From NCBI RefSeq assembly GCF_000374065.1, contig NZ_KB893246.1, forward strand, positions 186,001 to 250,000: DNA of 64,000 nucleotides. Direction: 5' to 3'. Positions 50,647-58,962 of this stretch are shown here, piece after piece (position 1 is the first letter of the stretch; each line of letters begins with the position of its first letter). The notes below the pieces were generated by a model. It was given only the letters and a program-made list of their open reading frames with translations, did not search any database and was not told the origin of the DNA. A program made the translations under genes and the position numbers. This DNA comes from Spirosoma luteum DSM 19990 (lineage in GTDB: Bacteria > Bacteroidota > Bacteroidia > Cytophagales > Spirosomataceae).

Positions 50647-51456
50647 CTAGATACGGACAATTGACTGATTGAATTCCCGGACAACGGTTGATAGCTGTGG
50701 TAACAAGTCTGGATCCTCTTCGATACCATTGCCCACCACAATCATATCGGTACCCGCTTTAAAGGCTTCATACGCTTTTTCACCAGAACGTATTCCTCCA
50801 CCAACAATGATTGGTAAATCAACAGCAGCACGAACAGCGGCAATCATATCTGTCGATACAGCCCGACGGGCTCCACTCCCTGCATCCAGATACATCAGTT
50901 TCAGCCCCAGCATTTCACCAGCCATTGCCGTACAGGCAGCCACACTGGGTTTATCGTGGGGAATAGGCATCGTACCACTAATGTACGAGACTGTTGTTTG
51001 CGCACCGCTATCGACCAGCATATAGCCGGTAGGAAGAATTTCCAGGCCACTTCTCTTGAGCAAAGGGGCGGCAATAACGTGCTGACCAATCAGAAATTCT
51101 GGGTTACGCCCTGAGATGAGCGAGAGAAACAGAACGGCGTCGGCAGACGATTCTATATGAAGTGGATTACCAGGAAACAGAATAATGGGTGTATCGGACT
51201 GACGACGAATAGCGGCAATAACTTCTTTGTGCACATAGTCAGTTACTAAACTTCCGCCCACCAAAAAAAAATCAACCGGGTATTCCGTTGTTCTATCGAG
51301 CAGATCGCCCAGGGCTCGTTGACCAATTTTGTCTGGATCGAGCAAAACAGCCAGCGCCTTCCGACCAGACAGCCTGTTACTACGAAGAATAGTCAACAGG
51401 CTCGGTTGGGGCCTTTTCGTGATATTCGGTTGGTTGGGCAGTTGGATTGATGGCAT
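50647..51456 (-). CDS. Geranylgeranylglyceryl phosphate synthase (GGGPS/PcrB family)
   Basis: 269 residues. The TIM-barrel prenyltransferase motifs are LAVLLDPDKIG near residue 36, FFLVGGSLVTD, ILFPGNPLHI, GYMLVDSGAQTTVSYI, LKLMYLDAGSGA and IIVGGGIRSGEKA. Such enzymes join a polyprenyl diphosphate to glycerol 1-phosphate, the archaeal ether-lipid step; group II enzymes occur in Bacteroidota, while their lipid products there are not well known. The ATG at 51456 overlaps the upstream gene by 77 bases; TTG codon 22 (~51393) is an alternative start. No other ether-lipid gene is near. Confidence 0.88.
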   Translation of the reverse strand: MPSIQLPNQPNITKRPQPSLLTILRSNRLSGRKALAVLLDPDKIGQRALGDLLDRTTEYPVDFFLVGGSLVTDYVHKEVIAAIRRQSDTPIILFPGNPLHIESSADAVLFLSLISGRNPEFLIGQHVIAAPLLKRSGLEILPTGYMLVDSGAQTTVSYISGTMPIPHDKPSVAACTAMAGEMLGLKLMYLDAGSGARRAVSTDMIAAVRAAVDLPIIVGGGIRSGEKAYEAFKAGTDMIVVGNGIEEDPDLLPQLSTVVREFNQSIVRI

Positions 51457-51913
51457 TATTCGTACGGATGCGGGCTAAAAGTCCGGCTAGCTGTTCGCGG
51501 GCAATATTGGTTAAGACTGACGTAATAAGTCCACCGATCAAGCCACTGGCGGCAGCCGACTTCTTTATTTCTTTCGTCTGCTTTCTATTGGCTTTCTGCG
51601 TTGGTGTCTTTGGAACTGATTCGTCATCTTCGTCATCATCTTCCTCAGAGGCTTTTCTCCATTCATCATCTTCCGGTTCTCCAAATTTCTCCGCATACCG
51701 ATATTCATCGGACTTAGGAAGCACTGTATTAACAACCAAATATACGGCTAAAGCAGCACCTGCAACAAATGCGGCTGTTTTACCCACCTCCGATGCATCT
51801 TCTTTCATTGATTCAACCCCATTGGTAATAGAGGTTTTGAATTGCTCGGTAGCTGCCATCAACTGCGCCCGACGAGCGGTTGTGTTGGCAAATGGCACTT
51901 TAGGATCTTCCAT
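51380..51913 (-). CDS. Hypothetical protein, acidic linker and two hydrophobic segments, paired with holin-like gene
   Basis: 177 residues. A hydrophobic segment at ~45-63 (TAAFVAGAALAVYLVVNTVL) is followed by a highly acidic stretch (EEDDDEDDES) and a Lys-rich stretch, then a second apolar region (~123-146, AAASGLIGGLITSVLTNIA). No family that I recognise with certainty. The gene lies 50 bases downstream of a holin-like YqjE-family gene, on the same strand, and its 3' end overlaps the GGGP synthase start, so the three genes form an operon from the promoter at 52452-52481. Confidence 0.65.
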   Translation of the reverse strand: MEDPKVPFANTTARRAQLMAATEQFKTSITNGVESMKEDASEVGKTAAFVAGAALAVYLVVNTVLPKSDEYRYAEKFGEPEDDEWRKASEEDDDEDDESVPKTPTQKANRKQTKEIKKSAAASGLIGGLITSVLTNIAREQLAGLLARIRTNNAINPTAQPTEYHEKAPTEPVDYSS

Positions 51914-51963
51914 CTTACAATCTGATTACTATCGAATTAACAAAATATACTTTCCAGGTTTGC

Positions 51964-52395
51964 TCAGCGGTTTTGCGAAGCGTTTTTGATTTCATCATCA
52001 ACCGCTTTCGTTTGGGCCATAAGCTCTTCAACAGCCTCTGTTTTCTTCTCATTCTTCTTTTCCTGGCTTTTCTTCATCGCACTATAAGCGATCCCTCTGA
52101 TTTTCGATTGAAAAAAATCTTTGGCTGCTGCCCACAGAACGGTGATTATCAGAAAAAAGGCTGCTACAATCAGAAAACCCAGGTATCGGCTATCAGTAAC
52201 CTCGTTCAGATAAGCTGCCAGCAAACTAAACAAAAAAATAAGCGTCATTGTACCCAACAGTGCCAGTACAACGCTATGTACACCAACCACAACCCCTTCT
52301 TCTATTTTTCCCCGTATCTCTAGTGTGAACAACTCAATTCGAGCTTCCAGATATCGGAATGTGTTTTCACGAATTTCTTCCAGACGGTCCAACAT
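51964..52395 (-). CDS. Phage-holin family (YqjE-like) membrane protein
   Basis: 143 residues. Two membrane helices at ~36-65 (VVVGVHSVVLALLGTMTLIF and continuation) and ~70-92 (FLIVAAFFLIITVLWAAAKDF), preceded by an amphipathic segment LEARIELFTLEIRGK, the typical pattern of the YqjE/holin-X superfamily. The C-terminal ~45 residues are charged and coiled-coil-like. Despite the family name, nothing phage-like surrounds it. Bacterial members often act in stress or membrane physiology. First gene of the operon. Confidence 0.78.
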   Translation of the reverse strand: MLDRLEEIRENTFRYLEARIELFTLEIRGKIEEGVVVGVHSVVLALLGTMTLIFLFSLLAAYLNEVTDSRYLGFLIVAAFFLIITVLWAAAKDFFQSKIRGIAYSAMKKSQEKKNEKKTEAVEELMAQTKAVDDEIKNASQNR

Positions 52396-52451
52396 GTTTT
52401 TATACCATTAGTTTACTCATTTATTATTGACAATAATCCACTCGATTTGTT

Positions 52452-52481
52452 CAAAACTAGTAAAAAATAAAACAGCCTCAA
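52452..52481 (-). promoter_or_regulatory. Bacteroidota promoter of the YqjE-GGGPS operon
   Basis: Minus strand TTG (52479-52481), exactly 19 bases, then TAGTTTTG (52452-52459). The start is near 52445, 50 bases before the ATG at 52395. The TTG lies inside the stem of the terminator of the upstream gene. Confidence 0.7.
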
Positions 52482-52505
52482 CACACCGGGTGCTGAAGCT
52501 GTTTT
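52469..52505 (-). terminator. Terminator of the DksA-like gene, overlapping the next promoter
   Basis: AAAACAGC (52469-52476) pairs with GCTGTTTT (52498-52505), with TCA/TGA and CAC/GTG pairs inside. Read leftward it ends in TTTTATTTTTTA. The 52508-52637 remainder holds no gene or clear site. Confidence 0.75.
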
Positions 52506-52637
52506 AATAAAAATTTGCCGACTTTGAGTCAATTACAGTCCAATGTCGAAAACTGTCCGGTACCGGGAGTTTTCAGGAACAAATGAAAAGAAGTCCCTAA
52601 TAAAACAGGTCTGCTAACATGATACGCTGTATCTTTC

Positions 52638-53024
52638 CTAACGTGACTGGCGCAGTTTAGCTTCGATGGTTTGTTGGGTGTGTGGCACAGCCCGTAGGCG
52701 CTCTTTTGGAATTAACTTTCCTGTATCCTTACAGACACCGTACGTTCCATTCTTGATCCGTACCATAGCCGCATCCAGTTGCTGAATAAACTTTTGCAAC
52801 CGGGCAGCCAATTGGCTCAGGTTCTCCCGTTCGCTGGTATCAGCCCCATCTTCAAGCAGTTTAGAATTGCCCGAGGTGTTGTCTGTACCGCTGTCGTTAC
52901 GTTTGCTGAGGGTCTCCTTAATATAGTTCAGCTCACTGCGGGTTGTATCGAGTTTCTGACCAATTAATTCAGCAAACTCTTTTAGGTCTTCTTCCGAATA
53001 ACGTTTGTTCTCTTCCTGAACCAT
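52638..53024 (-). CDS. DksA/TraR-family protein with degenerate zinc finger
   Basis: 128 residues from the ATG at 53024. The N-terminal ~75 residues are a charged coiled coil; the C-terminal part reads RIKNGTYGVCKDTGKLIPKE, then RLRAVPHTQQTIEAKL. That matches the DksA/TraR C4 finger (GxYGxCxxCGxxIxxxRLxAxPxxxxCxxC) but only one Cys remains, so no zinc can be bound in the classical way. DksA-type proteins tune RNA polymerase. The longer frame from GTG at 53066 coincides with the -7 box of its promoter, so the shorter start is right. Confidence 0.85.
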   Translation of the reverse strand: MVQEENKRYSEEDLKEFAELIGQKLDTTRSELNYIKETLSKRNDSGTDNTSGNSKLLEDGADTSERENLSQLAARLQKFIQQLDAAMVRIKNGTYGVCKDTGKLIPKERLRAVPHTQQTIEAKLRQSR

Positions 53025-53065
53025 AGCGATTGTGTACGTTAGGTGGTGTGCTTTGATTTCAGCCA

Positions 53066-53096
53066 CAAAAGTAATATTTTCTATGCATTATTTCAA
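53066..53096 (-). promoter_or_regulatory. Bacteroidota promoter of the DksA-like gene
   Basis: Minus strand TTG (53094-53096), 20 bases, then TACTTTTG (53066-53073). The predicted start near 53059 leaves a 35-base leader. The box covers the alternative GTG start, which rules that start out. Confidence 0.7.
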
Positions 53097-53297
53097 CGAT
53101 GTATTTATAATAACTCTACATTTAAGAAAATTTATCAAACCGTCAATAGAGGCATATGTAAACCATTATTCTGCTATTCACCCTTAATATAAAAAAATGT
53201 TTTGCCAAATACGTCCTTGGCAACGTATTATATGGCGGGCGGCTATTATACTAATCTTATAAAAAATATAGTTATCACAATATCAGTTATGATTTAA

Positions 53298-53305
53298 TAA
53301 GTTTG
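53298..53305 (+). promoter_or_regulatory. Possible -7 box of the glutamate dehydrogenase gene
   Basis: TAAGTTTG matches TAnnTTTG, predicting a start near 53312 and a leader of ~45 bases to ATG 53357. No TTG at the -33 site. The gap 53097-53290 is very AT-rich and otherwise empty. Confidence 0.48.
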
Positions 53306-53356
53306 CGACGCACTTTATCATCAAATTTGCCTTTAACTAGGAGTAAAAGAAAAACC

Positions 53357-54631
53357 ATGGGATATATTGAACCAGCCCCAATAAAAGATAAAGAGAATCC
53401 ACTAGAGTCGATGATGTCGCGCTTTGATGCTGCGGCCAAGTTAGTGGGCATTTCTGATGAAATGTATGACATACTCAAAGTACCGGCACGGCAGGTAATT
53501 GTCGGTTTGCCTGTAACGATGGATAATGGTAGTATTAAAGTTTTTGAAGGCTATCGGGTTATTCATTCCAACATTCTCGGCCCGTCGAAAGGGGGAATAC
53601 GACTTGATCCGGGTGTAAACCTTGATGAGGTTCGTGCGCTGGCAGCCTGGATGACCTGGAAATGTGCCGTTGTTGATATTCCGTATGGTGGTGCCAAAGG
53701 CGGTATAGCCTGTAACCCGCGCGAAATGTCGGCAGGTGAAATTGAACGACTCATCCGCCAGTATACAGTGACAATGCTCGATGTGTTTGGCCCCGACCGC
53801 GATATACCCGCTCCCGATATGGGAACCGGCCCGCGTGAGATGGCCTGGATCGTAGACGAATATTCTAAAGCGAAAGGAATGACGGTCAATAATGTCGTGA
53901 CAGGAAAGCCTTTGGTATTAGGCGGATCACTGGGGCGCACTGAGGCTACGGGGCGGGGCGTTACGGTTGCTGCTCTCTCCGCAATGGATAAGTTACGAAT
54001 GAATCCTTACCGCTCTACGGCTGCTATCCAGGGTTTTGGTAACGTAGGTTCGTTTGCGGCTGAACTACTTCACGAACGCGGAGTTACGGTAGTGGCGGTC
54101 AGCGACATTTCTGGTGGCTACTATAACAAAAGCGGTATTGATATTACAGCGGCTATTTCGTATCGGAATGCAAACAAAGGAACGCTGGAAGGATTCACCG
54201 GAGCAGAATTAATCTCGAATGAAGAACTGCTCTCACTTCCTGTAGATGTCCTGGTTCCAGCTGCTAAAGAGGATGTCATTACGGATGATAACGCCGGGTC
54301 CATTCAGGCAAAAATGATTGTAGAAGGTGCTAATGGACCAACATCAGCCAGTGCCGATGAAATTATCAACAATAAAGGGATAATGGTTATTCCTGATATC
54401 CTGGCCAACGCAGGCGGGGTTACTGTTTCCTATTTCGAGTGGGTACAAAATCGAATTGGCTACAAGTGGACACTAGATCGGGTCAACCGCCGGGCGGACC
54501 GGGTCATGAAGGATGCCTTCGATCGGGTATTTGAAACGTCACAGCAGTATAAGGTTCCTATGCGTTTGGCGGCCTATATCGTAGCAATCGAGAAGGTATC
54601 CAGCACGTACAAATACCGGGGTGGTTACTGA
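53357..54631 (+). CDS. Glu/Leu/Phe/Val dehydrogenase (glutamate dehydrogenase)
   Basis: 424 residues. ATG 53357 is preceded by an AGGAG site (53339-53343), unusual in this phylum, and by a -7 box; the frame start at 53303 overlaps that box and is rejected. The catalytic core shows GYRVIHSNILGPSKGGIRL, MTWKCAVVDIPYGGAKGGI with the active-site Lys, and APDMGTGPREMAW; the Rossmann part has IQGFGNVGSFAAELL. The short length of ~424 is the NAD-type, RocG/GudB-like class, used to feed glutamate into the TCA cycle. Confidence 0.93.
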   Translation: MGYIEPAPIKDKENPLESMMSRFDAAAKLVGISDEMYDILKVPARQVIVGLPVTMDNGSIKVFEGYRVIHSNILGPSKGGIRLDPGVNLDEVRALAAWMTWKCAVVDIPYGGAKGGIACNPREMSAGEIERLIRQYTVTMLDVFGPDRDIPAPDMGTGPREMAWIVDEYSKAKGMTVNNVVTGKPLVLGGSLGRTEATGRGVTVAALSAMDKLRMNPYRSTAAIQGFGNVGSFAAELLHERGVTVVAVSDISGGYYNKSGIDITAAISYRNANKGTLEGFTGAELISNEELLSLPVDVLVPAAKEDVITDDNAGSIQAKMIVEGANGPTSASADEIINNKGIMVIPDILANAGGVTVSYFEWVQNRIGYKWTLDRVNRRADRVMKDAFDRVFETSQQYKVPMRLAAYIVAIEKVSSTYKYRGGY

Positions 54632-54668
54632 TTTAGCTTTGAGAATATGATGTTTTGGGATGATGTCC

Positions 54669-54676
54669 TACTTTTG
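54669..54676 (+). promoter_or_regulatory. Possible -7 box upstream of the decarboxylase gene
   Basis: TACTTTTG is a perfect match to TAnnTTTG, predicting a start near 54683 and a 44-base leader to the ATG at 54727. No TTG at the expected distance. Confidence 0.45.
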
Positions 54677-54726
54677 CTCATTCCACACATCAAAATTACG
54701 TCATATTAAATACTACTTATTCGCTC

Positions 54727-55392
54727 ATGCGCTTACACCGTGAAGGTAAAACCATCATGCTAACCACGGGTCTGGTCCTACTAGTCCTTGATTTGTTAGC
54801 TTACTTTTACCTCTTTCCTGACAATCCGACCGCAATAATCCTGTTGGCCCTGACGAGTCTGATTCTGTTCGGTCTGGTCGTGCAGTTCTTCCGTATTCCA
54901 AACCGGCTACTTACCACCGGCGAAACGCAGGTAATTGCTCCGGCGGATGGTAAAGTTGTTGTAATTGAAGAAACAACCGAAGCAGAATACTTTAAAGACC
55001 GTCGCAGGCAGGTATCCATTTTTATGTCGCCCCTGAACGTACACGTTAACCGCAACCCAATTTCTGGCGTTGTGCGGTACTTCAAATATTTTCCCGGTAA
55101 ATACCTGGTGGCCTGGCACCCAAAATCAAGCACCGAAAACGAACGGACTACGGTCGTTATTGAAACATCGGCCGGGGTAGAGGTCCTCCTGCGCCAGATA
55201 GCCGGAGCCGTTGCCCGACGAATCATCTGTTACGTAAAGGAGGGAAATCCTGTGACGCAGGGCGAAGAGTTCGGCTTTATAAAGTTCGGCTCTCGGGTTG
55301 ACGTTTTTCTTCCGCTGGATGCGGAGATTAAAGTCAACATCGGCGATGTAACCAAGGGGGGCGTTACGGTGCTGGCAGAGTTGAAGAACTAG
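54727..55392 (+). CDS. psd: Phosphatidylserine decarboxylase proenzyme family
   Basis: 221 residues, the short form common in Bacteroidota. Two N-terminal membrane helices (~10-50, IMLTTGLVLLVLDLLAYFYL and IILLALTSLILFGLVVQFF) anchor it. The decarboxylase core has VIAPADGKVVVIEE, SIFMSPLNVHVNRNP and FGFIKFGSRVDVFLP, where the Gly-Ser is the self-cleavage site that creates the pyruvoyl group. It makes phosphatidylethanolamine. No pssA gene is adjacent in this window. Confidence 0.92.
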   Translation: MRLHREGKTIMLTTGLVLLVLDLLAYFYLFPDNPTAIILLALTSLILFGLVVQFFRIPNRLLTTGETQVIAPADGKVVVIEETTEAEYFKDRRRQVSIFMSPLNVHVNRNPISGVVRYFKYFPGKYLVAWHPKSSTENERTTVVIETSAGVEVLLRQIAGAVARRIICYVKEGNPVTQGEEFGFIKFGSRVDVFLPLDAEIKVNIGDVTKGGVTVLAELKN

Positions 55393-55419
55393 CGACGAAC
55401 CGGATGCCATTTATCCGAC

Positions 55420-57312
55420 TCAATGAGGCCACTGGATCAAAGGTTTTGTGGGTTGCATAGGTCGATTCGCTGACTTTTCAGGAATCAGCCGTACGGTAAG
55501 AGCCGTTTTGGTGTTTGCCGGCACGTTCACCTCAAACCCAATCAATACCGTTCCCGGATTGGGGGCGTCATACTCATGTGGTGGATCTGTTGACCATGTT
55601 TTTATTTCTACTCCTGCCGGTTCATCAACCTGTAGGAGTAGTTTTTTCCCATCTTTCGTCAATTCGGCTTTGTTAGTACCCAGCACCTTTACCGTGGCCG
55701 GGGTCAACATCGTCCATCGAACAGTCGTTGCGGTTGCTGGCGTTTCCAGTTCATCCCGAATCACGACATAGGCCTTATCAACCAAAGCAACACCCCGTTT
55801 TGCGCCTGCCAGCACTTCTTTATAAATAGCTGTCAGATCGGTTGTCGCATTCATGAATGCAGGTGCTGCCGAGTAGGACGTTATGGTGGCTTTCCCCTCA
55901 ACCTGTTGCAAACCGCTATTGATAGTGAGCGTGTTATGGGTAAAGTTATTATATCGAAAAATTTGCCACCGCTGCGAGTCTTGCTTGCTGTTCCACAAAT
56001 CCACCCCTTTCGACTCCAGTGACTCGTAGTTCTGCATCCCAAAATCCATAGCCCAACGCACGCCATCGGCTTCCATAATAAATGAGCCAACATCCATGTG
56101 CGCATGGTTTACAGAAGGGCTACCCCCTTTCAGGCCCACGTAAATAGCCGATGAATCTGACCAAGAGGACCGCATCAACGCTACAGGATTACGCCCTTCG
56201 CCAACCCAGAAGGTCTGTTTAGGGGCCTTGATATCATCCATACCAATACCGTTACTCCACAGCATAACGGCCGGCAGTAATCGGTTTCTACTATGCTGTC
56301 TCGGAGCTTCGTTTATTAACCGGCTGCGTTCTACCCACAGCAGTGATGGATTCTTCGTTTTTTGAGCAAACCAGAACATTGCGGGCTGTACTTCGCCCGA
56401 CAAACCAGAATCAGAGTAATTAAAGGCATAGCCCGAGGGGCCGGTCATATTCTCCAGGTAGCCCGCCGTTTTCAAAAAACCAGGCTTGCTGGTCAGGCCG
56501 AAGTCCGTTCCGAATGCTTTCTCGATGGCACTGATGAGCATCACGTTGAAGCTGGTTCCATACCCCCAGTAGCTGTAGCCCTCTGGGTAAGCCCCATCCG
56601 GGCCATAATCACTCATTGGCAAAGCAACCGACTCGATAGCGCGGCTGATAACGCTTTTAGCCAGTTCGGGCTGATCTTCGTAAACAGCCAGCGCCCCGTA
56701 GGTCATCCCGGCGTTACACACCTGATTCCAGTTATGAGAAGCCTTAAGCCAGGAGTTGTATTTCGTATCGAACGAAGGTTCGATTCCCTTTTTCAGGATG
56801 GCTTCTTTTATTGTCAATCGGGTCGGTTCAGGCAAGTCATTGTAGAGCCAGTCATAACCGATTGAAACGGCCATAGTCATCTCAGCTACATCCAAAAAAT
56901 GCGTTGGATTCCAGTCGCTGAAGGCCGATAAAGCTAACAGTTCTTTTTCGGCCCTTGCCCGATATTTTTCCGCATTGGTCATTCGCCACGCGTAGGCCAG
57001 ATAAAAAAGCCGACGCAATCCTTCCCGGGATTTATCCAACAGGCGTCTGCCAATCTTGATACGTTCCAGCGGAGCGGTATCAATCAATGCATCGCTTTCG
57101 GTCAGGATTGCCTGATGCAGTTTATTCCATGTTTTATCTGCTACGATAGTACGTTTTATGGTCTCTTCTTCGCCTTTCAGCAACAGTAAACGGGGATGGT
57201 CTGGCAGTTTTTTGGTAGTAGATACGTGCTCAACCTGTGCCAGGGTAGAAAAACCGGCCAGCAGGAGAAAAAGAGAGATAAATCGAACGAGCAACGTATT
57301 CATAGGGAGCAA
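55420..57312 (-). CDS. Exported heparinase II/III-like polysaccharide lyase
   Basis: 630 residues with a signal peptide ending near STLAQ; a second in-frame ATG (M4) is at 57303. The N-terminal ~330 residues are an alpha/alpha barrel (AWRMTNAEKYRARAEKELLA, TMAVSIGYDWLYNDLPEPT, ASHNWNQVCNAGMTYGALAV). The heparinase II/III domain follows: YVGLKGGSPSVNHAHMDVGS with the conserved His residues, and RYNNFTHNTLTINSG. Related enzymes degrade alginate, heparin or heteropolymers by beta-elimination. The substrate is not deducible. It is divergent from no regulator and converges with psd at a 27-base gap. Confidence 0.85.
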   Translation of the reverse strand: MLPMNTLLVRFISLFLLLAGFSTLAQVEHVSTTKKLPDHPRLLLLKGEEETIKRTIVADKTWNKLHQAILTESDALIDTAPLERIKIGRRLLDKSREGLRRLFYLAYAWRMTNAEKYRARAEKELLALSAFSDWNPTHFLDVAEMTMAVSIGYDWLYNDLPEPTRLTIKEAILKKGIEPSFDTKYNSWLKASHNWNQVCNAGMTYGALAVYEDQPELAKSVISRAIESVALPMSDYGPDGAYPEGYSYWGYGTSFNVMLISAIEKAFGTDFGLTSKPGFLKTAGYLENMTGPSGYAFNYSDSGLSGEVQPAMFWFAQKTKNPSLLWVERSRLINEAPRQHSRNRLLPAVMLWSNGIGMDDIKAPKQTFWVGEGRNPVALMRSSWSDSSAIYVGLKGGSPSVNHAHMDVGSFIMEADGVRWAMDFGMQNYESLESKGVDLWNSKQDSQRWQIFRYNNFTHNTLTINSGLQQVEGKATITSYSAAPAFMNATTDLTAIYKEVLAGAKRGVALVDKAYVVIRDELETPATATTVRWTMLTPATVKVLGTNKAELTKDGKKLLLQVDEPAGVEIKTWSTDPPHEYDAPNPGTVLIGFEVNVPANTKTALTVRLIPEKSANRPMQPTKPLIQWPH

Positions 57313-57369
57313 TACGGATAAGGTTTCCCGAAAGCATTTCTGAATACATAAGCCAGAAAGAAGGCAGCT

Positions 57370-58689
57370 TTACCGCCCGCTCGCTGTTATCGGCCTGATA
57401 AGTAAATAGACCGGGTAACTCACGGCTATAAAGCCAAGCGCGTACAGGCTACTGGAGAAATCGCCGATGATAACACCCAGCAGAAATAAAATGGATACAA
57501 TCAGGAGTGTCCAGGTGGAAAAAGGGTAGCCCCACGCCCGCACGACACGGGGCAATTCCGGCTCCGTTTGACGAAGGCGAATCAGAGCCGCAAAACCCGA
57601 CGCATAACACAACACGAAGAAAAACGTAGCGATATCGGACAGCTTGCCGTAGGTGTTCGTCAAAATCATCAGAATGGATGCCCCGGCGGTTAGTAAGGTA
57701 GCGTTAACGGGAGTACCACCTTCGTTTACACGGGTAACAAACCGAAAAAACAGCCCGTCGCGCCCCATGGCAAAAATGACGCGCGGATTGAACATTATCT
57801 GGGCATTGATGATACCCATGATGGAAATCATCAGCAGAAAGGTCACAATCTGGGCACTACCCGCCCCAAATAATAGCTGCACTGCATCGGCCGCCGGCAG
57901 TTTAGAGCCAGCCATTACCGATACGGGCAGCACATACAGCAATGCCAGATTGACTAAAATATAAATCCCAATAATCAGCAAAACGCCACTAATCATAGAC
58001 CGGGGCAGGTTACGACCGGGGTCAACGTCCTCTTCGGTAAAATAAGCGGCAGTATGCCATCCATCATACGTATAAAAAACAGACTGCAAGGCCGCCAGTA
58101 CCCCCAGCCAGACACCTCCTTCGGCCAGCGGGCGTATGGTGTCTACCGTAGCAGCTGGTTTAGCCGGTGTTATCACAAAACAAATAACGACAAATGCCAG
58201 TAGGCCCACCGCTTTCAGCACGCTCATCACCTCCTGCGCGCGGCTCGCCAACCGTACCCCTACCGAGTGAAAAGCCACAAAGGCAACCAGAATAGCAATG
58301 GCAACTATCTTCTGACTAGTAGCCGTTGATGGAAATAGGATAGCCGTATATTCACTCATTACTGCTGCACCAAAAGCCATGGCAGATACGCTCCCCAGCC
58401 AGCTGCTGATGCCAATGATAAACCCGGCATAATTACCAAAGGCACGCCGGGCATACACATACCAGGCCCCCACTTTGGGTAGCATCGTTCCCAATTCCAT
58501 GACCGACAGGGAGCCAACCAGGGCGTAAAGTCCCACGGCCAGCCACACCACAATGATTAATGTCGGATTCCCAATATCCTGCGCAATGGGGCCGGGTTTA
58601 CGCAAAATTCCCGTACCCACCGTTCCACCGATGGTTACGGCTACGCCAAATCCAACACCTAATAATTTTTTTAATTGATGCTGAGCCAT
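57370..58689 (-). CDS. APC-superfamily amino acid permease
   Basis: 439 residues with about twelve membrane helices. APC marks: GFGVAVTIGGTVGTGILRKPG at the start of helix 1, the helix-1 break GVGFG..., SSWLGSVSAM and DGWHTAAYFTEEDVDPGRNLPRSM between helices 6 and 7. It probably imports an amino acid by proton or sodium symport, but the substrate is open. It stands 57 bases upstream of the heparinase-like gene on the same strand; whether they are linked in function is unclear. Confidence 0.85.
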   Translation of the reverse strand: MAQHQLKKLLGVGFGVAVTIGGTVGTGILRKPGPIAQDIGNPTLIIVVWLAVGLYALVGSLSVMELGTMLPKVGAWYVYARRAFGNYAGFIIGISSWLGSVSAMAFGAAVMSEYTAILFPSTATSQKIVAIAILVAFVAFHSVGVRLASRAQEVMSVLKAVGLLAFVVICFVITPAKPAATVDTIRPLAEGGVWLGVLAALQSVFYTYDGWHTAAYFTEEDVDPGRNLPRSMISGVLLIIGIYILVNLALLYVLPVSVMAGSKLPAADAVQLLFGAGSAQIVTFLLMISIMGIINAQIMFNPRVIFAMGRDGLFFRFVTRVNEGGTPVNATLLTAGASILMILTNTYGKLSDIATFFFVLCYASGFAALIRLRQTEPELPRVVRAWGYPFSTWTLLIVSILFLLGVIIGDFSSSLYALGFIAVSYPVYLLIRPITASGR

Positions 58690-58922
58690 AAGTCGGGTGA
58701 CAGGAGAAGGGTGGGCAATCCTGCAATAATAGCGAAAAGTTTGTCCGTTGTTTTGGCGTTCAGCAGTTTCTATCCGTCCCGGCGCGTTTTTCAGGGTACT
58801 ACTGGCTTCTTTCTGGATGCTGTGCTTGTATTACCCTCCCATTTTCGTGTTAGATTGCGGATAGTGGTACCCGATTAGCAGGCTTACTAAAGACCATAAC
58901 TGTCGTAAAATGGTTAATCTGC

Positions 58923-58930
58923 TATTTTTG
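58923..58930 (+). promoter_or_regulatory. Possible -7 box of the SWIM-SNF2 gene
   Basis: TATTTTTG matches TAnnTTTG, giving a start near 58937, ~26 bases before the ATG at 58963. No TTG -33 element is visible. The 58690-58922 gap shows nothing else. Confidence 0.42.
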
Positions 58931-58962
58931 TGCTGAAATTCACGGGTTTTCAAGGTATATAG

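Noticed and set aside
51964..52395. Prophage remnant suggested by the holin-like gene
   Set aside because: No phage structural, integrase or lysin gene is nearby; the YqjE family is common in bacterial chromosomes.
53025..53066. N-terminal extension of the DksA-like protein from a GTG
   Set aside because: The GTG overlaps the -7 box of a well-formed promoter; family members begin near the ATG at 53024.
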